Assembly: GCA_937894805.1 (NCBI GenBank)
Contig: CALAYR010000177.1
Coordinates: 1 to 9,504, forward strand
Direction: 5' to 3'
Source of the DNA: an uncultured Acidimicrobiaceae bacterium
GTDB taxonomy: Bacteria; Actinomycetota; Acidimicrobiia; Acidimicrobiales; RAAP-2
Length of the DNA stretch: 9,504 nucleotides
Shown: piece by piece, positions 1 to 6,525 of the stretch
How the letters are laid out: each line of letters opens with the position of its first letter
Position numbering within the stretch: position 1 is the first letter of the stretch
The notes under the pieces: generated by a model
The model's database searches: none
Seen by the model: the letters and a program-made list of their open reading frames with translations, nothing else
Told to the model about the DNA's origin: nothing
Made by a program: the position numbers and the translations under genes

Positions 1-1124
1 GCGGCACCCGACAGTTGGCCGTAGAGGTGTAGGCCGCTGGTGTTGCTCTCATCGACGACGATGGCATCTTCGGGGAGGAGGGCGGCAACGGCTTGCGCCA
101 GGGCGAGGGGGTTGAGTTCGCCGGATGGCGCAACGGGCCGCTCAGGAGTTGTAAGGGTCACGGCAGGGGCCGCAAACTCGTCGACCAGCGCTTCGAGGGC
201 AGCTGTTGAGTCCATGCCCGGCTCCGTCAGAATCACGACTTCGCAACCTGGAGGCAGGAGCTCGCTGGGGATATCGGGATAGCCGAAGAAGCCGATAGGC
301 GTCTTGGCTCCTACCAGCACAATGGCTTCGAGCTGGCTAAGTTGAGAGATTGCAAATTCCGACAAATAGATCTGTCGGTCGGGGGTAAAGACGCCCGCAC
401 CACGATCTTGGATGGTCGGGAAGGTCTCGCTCATAACGCGAGCCCCAGTCGCCGTGCCGACGCGGTGGGCGAGTCCGAGTGGGTGAACACGCAGCGCATC
501 AAATCCCAGGAAGAGTGCGGTCTTCTTGGTCCGCAGGGCCCGAGCGGCGGCCTGAATCCGATCGGCGGTTGGCGCGGCGGCCATTGGAATGGTGGCGGTA
601 GGGAGTTGCGCGGCCGGAGGCGTCACTGGTCCCCAAGAGGCGTCAGCAGGCAGTACGAGCGTGGCCACCTGTCCGGGAGGACCGTAGGCGGCGCGAAGAG
701 CATCGAGCGCGTCACCAGCCACGTCATCAGGTCGAGCCGTCCGCCGGTGCCAACCCGAAACCGCTCGTGAGATTGACGCAATATCGCTCTCCAGCGGTGC
801 GTCGTAGCGAGAGTGGTAAGTGGCGTGATCGCCGACCACATTGATGAGGGGAACGTGCGCACGTCGCGCATTGTGAAGATTGGCGAGACCATTGCCGAGT
901 CCGGGTCCGAGGTGGAGGAGCGTCACCGCGGGCTTGCCCGTCACTCGGGCGTAACCATCGGCGGCACCGGTAACGACACCTTCAAAGAGGCCCAAGACGC
1001 CGCGCATGCCAGGCTGCGAGTCGAGCGCGGCGACGAAGTGCATCTCACTGGTGCCAGGATTGCCAAAACAGACTTCGACGCCATTGGCGTACAGAGTTGC
1101 AAGAAGTGATTGAGCTCCGTTCAT
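1..1124 (-). CDS. TPP-dependent enzyme, acetolactate synthase / benzoylformate decarboxylase-like (C-terminus off the left edge)
   Basis: Reading the minus strand from the ATG at 1124 gives 374 uninterrupted codons to the window edge. The protein starts MNGAQSLLATLYANGVEVC and continues with GNPGTSEMHF. It then has LFEGV, whose Glu48 is the likely cofactor-activating glutamate, followed by ADGYARVTGKPA, HLGPGLGNGLANLHNARRA and VVGDHATYH. This is the N-terminal pyrimidine-binding domain of TPP enzymes, followed by a central domain. The visible part ends in VDESNTSG, the start of the diphosphate-binding domain, so its GDG...N motif lies outside the window. Family members run about 510-550 residues, so roughly 70% is seen. 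Such enzymes decarboxylate 2-oxo acids and may ligate the product; the real substrate cannot be read here. The sequence resembles from memory an actinobacterial/proteobacterial acetolactate synthase-like group distinct from biosynthetic IlvB. The ATG overlaps the preceding oxidase stop (ATGA), and AAAGG lies 8-9 nt upstream, so the two should be translationally coupled. Confidence 0.87.
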   Translation of the reverse strand, partial: MNGAQSLLATLYANGVEVCFGNPGTSEMHFVAALDSQPGMRGVLGLFEGVVTGAADGYARVTGKPAVTLLHLGPGLGNGLANLHNARRAHVPLINVVGDHATYHSRYDAPLESDIASISRAVSGWHRRTARPDDVAGDALDALRAAYGPPGQVATLVLPADASWGPVTPPAAQLPTATIPMAAAPTADRIQAAARALRTKKTALFLGFDALRVHPLGLAHRVGTATGARVMSETFPTIQDRGAGVFTPDRQIYLSEFAISQLSQLEAIVLVGAKTPIGFFGYPDIPSELLPPGCEVVILTEPGMDSTAALEALVDEFAAPAVTLTTPERPVAPSGELNPLALAQAVAALLPEDAIVVDESNTSGLHLYGQLSGA

Positions 1125-2512
1125 GGGAGGGGCCTTTCGTCGGTAAGTCGGTAGGGGTTGAGGATGTTCTGAGGATCGAAGACTGATTTGATGCGACGCT
1201 GGAGGGCCAAGCTCACCGCGTCGGTGAGCACGAGGAACGGCTTTTGCTTGTCGCGGCCAATGCCGTGTTCGCCAGAAATGGCGCCACCCATCTCCACACC
1301 CAACGTGAAGAGTGCGAGGAGGAATGCCTCGCGCTTTTCCAGATCGGGCTGAAAGACGCTCATGTGGACGTTGCCGTCACCAACGTGGCCACATCCGGCG
1401 ATAAATGATTCGTACGTGGCGGCCAGTGTGGCAATGCTGGCGAGATAGTCCGGCACGCTCGAGCGCGGAACGACGACGTCAATCACCTCGTGGGCGCCGG
1501 CTTCCTTGGCGACCCAAAATGCCTGCTCGCGGGCTTCGATAAGACGTTGTCCCGATCCGTCGGGTAGTACGAATACGTCTAGAGCGCCGCTGTTGAGCAC
1601 GAGTGCTCCGAGGTCTTCAATGTCGCGGTCAAGTTGTTCTCGCGTGCGAGTTTCGAGCACGATCACGAGATACGCCAAGGCTTTCTCACTGACATCCTGA
1701 GGGATACCCAGTTCTAAATTGGCCCGCGTGGTCACTGACGACATCGTCAAAATGTCGAGGTATTCGAGAATCGAGGGTTGCAGTCCTGCGGTAATGATTG
1801 CGGGCACCGTGCTGGTTACTTCGTCGAGCGTGGAGTACGGCACGAGGACGGTCGCGCTATGAGCAAAGCGTGGGGAGAGTTTCAGAGTGATCTCGGTCAC
1901 TAGACCTAAGGTCCCCTCGCTGCCTACGAGCACCTGGGTCAGGTCGTAGCCCGAAGAGGACTTCACTACGGGTCCGCCGGTGCGAAGAACATCGCCGTTC
2001 GCAAGAACCACTTCCAGTCCAAGGACATGTTGGCGAGTCACGCCGTGGCGAACGGCCCGCATGCCTCCGGCATTTGTATTGATATTGCCACCGAGTGATC
2101 CGGAGAGTTCGCCGGGGTAAACGGGGTAGTGCAGACCCGTAGAAATCAGGGCCGCATCAAGTTCGCGGAGCGTGATGCCCGGCTGGACTACCGCCACGTG
2201 ATCGCTGGTGTTGACCGAGACGACTTGATTCATGTCGGCGAACGAAACAACGATGCCGCCCTCAACTGGTTTGGCGCCACCCGAGAGCCCGGTGCCCGAC
2301 CCACGGGCCGTTAGGGGGATGTTGTGAGTTGATGCGAATTTGACGAGAGCCACGACGTCGTCGCGGCTCTGGGGCCGCACGACCGCCACGGGGTTCCGAG
2401 GTTCAGGGTGGAGAGATTCGTCGTGCAGGTCGTCGGGATTGATGGACGTACCGCTCGCGACGTGTCGATCGCCGAGAATGCTGACGAGTTCGTTAAGAAG
2501 GTGTGTGCTCAC
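1121..2512 (-). CDS. glcD: FAD-linked 2-hydroxyacid oxidase, GlcD / D-lactate dehydrogenase type
   Basis: This 463-residue protein has the usual length and layout of the GlcD/DLD flavoprotein family. Residues about 38-215 are the FAD-binding (PCMH-type) domain, with RPQSRDDVVALVKFA, RGSGTGLSGGA (70-80), PGELSGSLGGNINTNAGG (133-150), and SSSGYDL followed by LVGSEGTLGLVTEITL. Residues about 220-455 are the FAD-oxidase C-terminal domain, with GHVGDGNVH (375-383), GEHGIG (414-419) and FDPQNILNP. These enzymes oxidise glycolate, D-lactate or similar 2-hydroxy acids to 2-oxo acids and pass electrons to a membrane or flavoprotein acceptor. No Fe-S partner (GlcF) or GlcE lies in the window, so a single-subunit oxidase is likely. 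The start is a GTG inside the last codons of the helicase gene (20-nt overlap), with only a weak purine stretch (AGACGG) upstream. It leaves a normal short N-terminus (LLNELVSILGDRHV). The gene overlaps the TPP enzyme by 4 nt. The specific substrate is not determinable; the symbol marks the family only. Confidence 0.9.
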   Translation of the reverse strand: MSTHLLNELVSILGDRHVASGTSINPDDLHDESLHPEPRNPVAVVRPQSRDDVVALVKFASTHNIPLTARGSGTGLSGGAKPVEGGIVVSFADMNQVVSVNTSDHVAVVQPGITLRELDAALISTGLHYPVYPGELSGSLGGNINTNAGGMRAVRHGVTRQHVLGLEVVLANGDVLRTGGPVVKSSSGYDLTQVLVGSEGTLGLVTEITLKLSPRFAHSATVLVPYSTLDEVTSTVPAIITAGLQPSILEYLDILTMSSVTTRANLELGIPQDVSEKALAYLVIVLETRTREQLDRDIEDLGALVLNSGALDVFVLPDGSGQRLIEAREQAFWVAKEAGAHEVIDVVVPRSSVPDYLASIATLAATYESFIAGCGHVGDGNVHMSVFQPDLEKREAFLLALFTLGVEMGGAISGEHGIGRDKQKPFLVLTDAVSLALQRRIKSVFDPQNILNPYRLTDERPLP

Positions 2513-4109
2513 TACCGTCTGACGATAGTTGAGGGCGACTGGCGGCGAGTTGTTGGCGAATGGCGGCTAGTCGTTGACGTCGCTCATCGCCGAGGAGCGG
2601 TGCCTCAACGGCAGCCAACTCCGAAATCTTCTGCTCAATAGCGGCCAAAAACCTCGACGGCTGGCGATCGGGCGTGCGAGGGTCGTGGCGCCCTCTATTC
2701 CAAGTCAGTAGGAGGGTCTCTTCGGCTCGGGTGAGCGCAACGTAAGCCAGGCGTTGCTCTTCGGCGATGTCTTCAGCGGTCGACGCATTGAAATTGGGGA
2801 GAACGCCTTCGGCGAGACCGATGACCGCAACGTGTTGCCACTCCAGACCTTTCGAGCGGTGAATTGTGGAAAGAGCCACTGCATCCTTGTGCTCTTGATC
2901 GAACCACCGCGCCGGTCCAGTATCGCCAACGATGACGTCGGAGCCCGGAGAGTTTTCCGCCCCCCGACGTTCAAATGGAATATGCATAGTGGTGAGCATC
3001 TCGCCGATGATGTTCAACTGGTTGTTGGTCCGTGCGAGCACCGCCATGGAGCGCCACGGTGAACCGGGCTGGTGGCGCGAGTTGAGCCATGTCCCTACAG
3101 CTCGCGCCTCATGCTCTTCTGTGTCGTAGACGCGCACCAACGGGATCTCCCCATCGGCTTTCGCCGGCGTGATTCCCGCGGCGCCATCTTCGAGCAACGT
3201 ATCCGCCACGGCCACGATGTGGGCGGTAGAGCGATGGTTGCGCGTGAGGTCGAGCACTACGGTGTCGGGCCAGGTTGCGAGAAGCTCCTGTAGTAGTTGT
3301 GGGCTTGCGCCGTTGAAGCCGTAGATGGACTGATTGGGATCTCCAACAGTGAAGATGTCTGGGTCGTCACCCGCCATGAGTCGCAAAAGGGTGAATTGCA
3401 ATGGGTTGATGTCTTGGGCCTCATCAACGAAGAGTGCCCGGTGGCGGTGGCGAAAGCTCGCGAGTGCCGCTCGGTCGTCACGGAGAATCCGAATGGCTTC
3501 CGACAAGAGCAAATCGAAGTCCACGACACCCTTGGACTGGCATAACCCGACGTAGCGATCAATCACATCGGCCATTTGGGCTCCGGGTAACGGAGCTGTG
3601 CGGCGGGCTCGTGATGCTCGACGTCCGTAGGTCGTGCCATTGAAACCTTGGCTCAGCGCCCAGCCGATCTCTTGTTCGATGCGAGGAATCTGCCAATCTT
3701 CGATGCGCTGCCCCGTCTTATTGAGCGCAACAACCAGTTCGTTAATGAGCCGTCGACGATTCGGCTCGATGGACATCGGTCTGAGATTGTTGTCAGTGCG
3801 AAAGTCGGAAACGATGTCGAGGGCAGCACGGTGAAAGGTTCCAGCGGCGACACCTCGAATTCCGGTCCGCCAAAGTCGGGTTCGGAGTTCGTCGGCGGCC
3901 TTGCGAGTAAAGGTCATGGCGAGCACTTGATCCGGGGCGACATCCCCCTCGGCAATACGGCGTTGAATCCGCAGCGTGAGAACGTGAGTCTTGCCCGAGC
4001 CGGCCGTGGCGCGGACGAGTAGTTGGCGCTGGGTAGAAGTCACCGCTTCGCGCTGTTCGGGGGTTAACCCCACCAACTGGTCTTCCGAGAAGGTCACGTC
4101 GTCGCTCAT
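2493..4109 (-). CDS. Compact UvrD/PcrA-like superfamily 1 DNA helicase
   Basis: From the ATG at 4109 the protein is 538 residues with all SF1A helicase motifs. It has the Q motif LTPEQREAV (15-23), Walker A ATAGSGKT (34-41), motif Ia MTFTRKAADEL (65-75), Walker B FVDEAQD (227-233), and motif III VGDPNQSIYGFNGA (255-268). It continues with motif IV LTRNHRS (288-294), motif V STIHRSKGLEW (414-424) and motif VI RLAYVALTRAEETL (453-466). It should be an ATP-driven 3'-5' DNA translocase or helicase used in repair or replication restart. It is short: PcrA/UvrD proteins are about 650-750 residues. The gap from motif IV to motif V is only about 120 residues, so subdomain 2B appears missing. No HRDC domain is seen, and the C-terminus is a charged tail. 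The frame is open 50 codons further upstream, including ATGs at 4148 and 4142. I prefer 4109 because family N-termini begin just before LTPEQREAV and the extension covers the divergent gene. The gene is first in a minus-strand operon. Confidence 0.9.
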   Translation of the reverse strand: MSDDVTFSEDQLVGLTPEQREAVTSTQRQLLVRATAGSGKTHVLTLRIQRRIAEGDVAPDQVLAMTFTRKAADELRTRLWRTGIRGVAAGTFHRAALDIVSDFRTDNNLRPMSIEPNRRRLINELVVALNKTGQRIEDWQIPRIEQEIGWALSQGFNGTTYGRRASRARRTAPLPGAQMADVIDRYVGLCQSKGVVDFDLLLSEAIRILRDDRAALASFRHRHRALFVDEAQDINPLQFTLLRLMAGDDPDIFTVGDPNQSIYGFNGASPQLLQELLATWPDTVVLDLTRNHRSTAHIVAVADTLLEDGAAGITPAKADGEIPLVRVYDTEEHEARAVGTWLNSRHQPGSPWRSMAVLARTNNQLNIIGEMLTTMHIPFERRGAENSPGSDVIVGDTGPARWFDQEHKDAVALSTIHRSKGLEWQHVAVIGLAEGVLPNFNASTAEDIAEEQRLAYVALTRAEETLLLTWNRGRHDPRTPDRQPSRFLAAIEQKISELAAVEAPLLGDERRQRLAAIRQQLAASRPQLSSDGSEHTPS

Positions 4110-4181
4110 CGTGGTTTGAACGCTAGTGCGCAGTTGCAACATGGTCATAGCGACCCAAAGGTCGTCAGTAACCTGAAGGGT
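4110..4181. promoter_or_regulatory. Divergent promoter region between helicase and hydrolase genes
   Basis: This 72-bp gap is the only place for promoters of the two diverging operons. For the minus-strand operon a candidate pair is ATGACC (-35, bases 4148-4143) and TAGCGT (-10, bases 4125-4120) with a 17-nt spacer. Transcription would begin about 4 nt before the helicase ATG, giving an almost leaderless mRNA, which fits the absence of a Shine-Dalgarno sequence there. For the plus-strand operon, TAACCT at 4169-4174 fits the actinobacterial TANNNT -10 pattern and would place the transcript start at or next to the GTG at 4182. I see no good -35 for it. These are weak consensus matches picked by eye. 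The region also remains open in both reading frames, so the gap would vanish if either gene used its upstream start. Confidence 0.3.
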
Positions 4182-4934
4182 GTGCTGAAAGCCTTCGCCA
4201 ATGGGCAAATATTCGGACAGGTGTACGGCGATGGCACCCCTCGAATCCTGTGGCTTCACGGCTGGGGGCGCTCGAGTGCTGACTTCTCGGCGGCCGCCGA
4301 AATTTTGGCCCAGAGTGGCGTTGCCTCCGTTGCGCTGGACTTGCCGGGGTTCGGGGCCAGCCCCCTCCCTTCAGTCGCTGGTGGCGCTCGAATGTACGCA
4401 GATTTGCTCGCACCCGTGGTCCGTGAGATTTTTGGAGACACGCCTCTCGTAGTAGTAGGGCATTCATTTGGCGGAAGGGTTGCCACCGTTATGGCCGCAC
4501 GCCACCCAGAAATGTTCTCCAATCTCGTGCTCACGGGTGCACCACTCATGGCTCGCGAAGGCGGTCCTCGCCGTTCCCCTTGGGCCTATCGGGCTATCAA
4601 GGAACTGGCCGCCCTCGGTCTCGTCTCGTCAGTGCGACTCGAGCGCGCTAAGCAGAAGTATGGATCGGCCGACTATCGCGCCGCCTCGGGCCAGTTGCGT
4701 GACATTTTGGTGGCGACGGTCGGAGAGTCCTATGAGGCCGAGGTGGCCCTCATTGCTGCGCCCACCACCTTGCTATGGGGTGCCGACGACCACGACGTCC
4801 CTGTCACTGTCGCTCGTCGATCCATTGAACGGATGAAAGCGCAAGCCAATCTTGTCATCCTTGAGAATGTGGGCCACCTCGTTCCCGTCCAGGCGGCCCG
4901 CCAGCTCGCCTTCGAAGTCTCTAAGGTCATTTGA
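4182..4934 (+). CDS. Alpha/beta hydrolase fold protein
   Basis: Taking the GTG at 4182 gives 250 residues of a complete alpha/beta hydrolase. It has LWLHGWGRS (HGW oxyanion-hole region, about 24-31), DLPGFGAS (after the third strand), and the nucleophile elbow GHSFGG with Ser95. WGADDHDVP supplies the acid, probably Asp203, and NVGHLVP the catalytic His232. The triad is intact, so it is likely an active esterase, amidase or similar cytoplasmic enzyme; no signal peptide is seen. The substrate is unknown. Its coupling to a MurF-like ligase and a Ddl suggests a job in peptidoglycan precursor metabolism or editing, which is inference. The start is uncertain. The frame is open from a TTG at 4116, but that sits 6 nt from the divergent helicase start, and the extra 22 residues look non-homologous. 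By contrast VLKAFANGQIFG looks like the usual N-terminus of actinobacterial relatives. AAGGG lies too close to the GTG to serve as a ribosome site. The stop overlaps the next ATG (TGATG). Confidence 0.86.
   Translation: MLKAFANGQIFGQVYGDGTPRILWLHGWGRSSADFSAAAEILAQSGVASVALDLPGFGASPLPSVAGGARMYADLLAPVVREIFGDTPLVVVGHSFGGRVATVMAARHPEMFSNLVLTGAPLMAREGGPRRSPWAYRAIKELAALGLVSSVRLERAKQKYGSADYRAASGQLRDILVATVGESYEAEVALIAAPTTLLWGADDHDVPVTVARRSIERMKAQANLVILENVGHLVPVQAARQLAFEVSKVI
4922..4926 (+). promoter_or_regulatory. Ribosome binding site for the MurF-like gene
   Basis: TAAGG lies 7 nt upstream of the ATG at 4934, inside the end of the hydrolase gene. It supports the ATG at 4934 over the TTG one codon earlier, and implies translational coupling through the TGATG overlap. 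Confidence 0.5.
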
Positions 4935-6502
4935 TGACAACAGCGTGGCATCTAATTGGTCTCGTAGGTACGGTCATTGCCGTTGGTGCCCAGGGAGTTC
5001 GTTGGCTCCGTGTTTTGCAACGGGAACATTACGAACCCGAGGCTGTGGCGCGATTCTTTTACCGCTGGGCCATTATTCGTTCGCCCAGTCCGAGGAATCG
5101 GAATCAGATTGCGCCGTCGCAAAAACTCGGTGACTGGCCCATCGCTGCCGCGTTGTACGTCGCCTTGGAAGTACTTGGTCTGCCCGGTGTTGCGCTCGCA
5201 CTAGTGGTGGCCTACGGCTGGTGGTTTCCTCGGGGCCTCGCACGTCGTGGTCGGACCTCGCCACTGAATTGGACCCGCCGTCTTAAGACAGTCGCAGCCG
5301 TTGCCGGGTGTTTCGAGCTTTTTCTTTTGACCGTTGGATTCTTTCTTCCCCATATGTACTTTGCGATGACCCTGGCTGTTGTATTCGCACCATTCTTGAT
5401 TCAACGAGCCGCACAGCTCACGGCTCCCTATGAAGATCGATTGGCGCAAAAGTTTGTCGACCAGGCCGAACGTCGTCTCGCCGAAGTGAGCCCGACGGTG
5501 GTCGCAATCACCGGAAGCTTTGGCAAGACGTCGACGAAGCATCACCTCGCAGAACTGCTGGGTGGTCGACACGGCGTGGTGCCGACGCCAAGAAGTTTTA
5601 ACAATCGTGCTGGCCTCTCTCGAGCCATTAACGAAAATCTCGTCAGTGGGACGTCGGTATTTATTGCCGAGATGGGTACGTACGGGCCCGGTGAAATCCG
5701 AGCACTCTGTGCCTGGTGTCCTCCTGAGATCGCCATCGTGACCTCAATCGGTCCCGTCCACCTTGAGCGCATGGGCTCACTGGAGGTCATTGATCAGGCC
5801 AAATTTGAAATAACTGAACGGGCTCACACGGTGATTCTCAACATTGATGATGCGCGTTTGGCGGCATGGGTCCCGATCCTGGCGGCGGCGGGCAAGAAGG
5901 TCGTGACTGCTGGTTCAACTTCGCCGGGTGCTCAAGTACGAGTCATCCTCGAGCAGGAGCGATGGAAGATTCTTCGAAATGATGTCGTGGTAGCTGAAGT
6001 GCTGCCGGTGGCTGGAATCCACGAGACCAACCTGGCCTGCGCGATTGCGGCCAGTTTTGAACTCGGAAGCGACGCCTATGAAGTAGCGACGCGTATTTCT
6101 CATCTCACTGCCGCCCAGCATCGACTGACGGTGGTCCGAGCTCCCTCCGGACTCACCATTATTGATGACACCTTTAACGCCAATCCCGCTAGCGCCAAAG
6201 CAGCACTTGAACTTCTGAACTCAATTCCCGTGTCTGGGCGCAGGGTCGTTATTACTCCCGGCCTTATCGAGTTGGGCAGCGAACAGGTCAGCGAGAATGA
6301 AGCACTGGGCCACGCCATCAAAGTCGTCGGGGCGTCATTGGTGGTCGTGGCGAGAACTAACGCCCGGGCTCTCACAACCGGCTTCGGCGGCGAACATCTT
6401 CGGTTCGATATTCGCGAAGAGGCGGTGGCGTGGGTTCGGGCCAACTTAGGCGAGACCGATTTGGTGTTGTACCTAAATGATCTGCCCGACCACTACCCTT
6501 AA
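4934..6502 (+). CDS. Membrane-anchored Mur ligase, MurF-like
   Basis: The 522-residue protein has two parts. Residues 1-160 contain about four hydrophobic segments (about 6-26, 69-97, 119-138, 139-157) separated by basic loops, including RVLQREHYEPEAVARF. Residues about 185-522 are a Mur ligase ATPase and C-terminal module. They contain the P-loop GSFGKTSTK (194-202), EMGTYGPGEIRAL (246-258), SIGPVHLERMGS (271-282), QAKFEI with Lys290 at the usual carbamylated-lysine site, NIDDAR, GIHETNLACAIAAS, and DDTFNANPAS (411-420). IDDTxNANPAS is typical of MurF, which adds D-Ala-D-Ala to UDP-MurNAc-tripeptide. Two things differ from canonical MurF. The soluble UDP-MurNAc-binding N-terminal domain is replaced by membrane segments. 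The C-terminus ends NDLPDHYP, and the usual KxSR-type motif is not seen. It lies directly before a Ddl-family gene, so joining a D-Ala dipeptide to an envelope precursor at the membrane is a reasonable inference. It is not MurT-like: there is no adjacent GatD and no Cys-rich zinc motif. Confidence 0.86.
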   Translation: MTTAWHLIGLVGTVIAVGAQGVRWLRVLQREHYEPEAVARFFYRWAIIRSPSPRNRNQIAPSQKLGDWPIAAALYVALEVLGLPGVALALVVAYGWWFPRGLARRGRTSPLNWTRRLKTVAAVAGCFELFLLTVGFFLPHMYFAMTLAVVFAPFLIQRAAQLTAPYEDRLAQKFVDQAERRLAEVSPTVVAITGSFGKTSTKHHLAELLGGRHGVVPTPRSFNNRAGLSRAINENLVSGTSVFIAEMGTYGPGEIRALCAWCPPEIAIVTSIGPVHLERMGSLEVIDQAKFEITERAHTVILNIDDARLAAWVPILAAAGKKVVTAGSTSPGAQVRVILEQERWKILRNDVVVAEVLPVAGIHETNLACAIAASFELGSDAYEVATRISHLTAAQHRLTVVRAPSGLTIIDDTFNANPASAKAALELLNSIPVSGRRVVITPGLIELGSEQVSENEALGHAIKVVGASLVVVARTNARALTTGFGGEHLRFDIREEAVAWVRANLGETDLVLYLNDLPDHYP

Positions 6503-6512
6503 GCCTTGATGC

Positions 6513-6520
6513 GAGAGGTG
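6513..6520 (+). promoter_or_regulatory. Ribosome binding site for the Ddl-family gene
   Basis: GAGAGGTG lies in the 23-nt gap after the MurF-like stop, with AGAGG ending 7 nt before the ATG at 6526. It is the clearest Shine-Dalgarno sequence in the plus-strand cassette and fixes the start. No terminator fits in the gap, so the genes are co-transcribed. Confidence 0.6.
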
Positions 6521-6525
6521 TTCTG

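Noticed and set aside
342..1109. Plus-strand open frames of 98-142 codons (342-770, 813-1109)
   Set aside because: They lie antisense to the TPP enzyme frame, which carries clear family motifs throughout. The plus-strand translations are Arg/Gly-rich with no recognisable domain.
4110..4259. 50-residue N-terminal extension of the helicase
   Set aside because: It would overlap the divergent hydrolase coding sequence, has no helicase-like content, and family N-termini begin near LTPEQREAV.
4934..6502. MurT (lipid II amidation) or cyanophycin synthetase identity for the Mur ligase
   Set aside because: No GatD gene is adjacent, no Cys zinc motif is present, and DDTFNANPAS fits MurF. Cyanophycin synthetase would carry a fused ATP-grasp domain.
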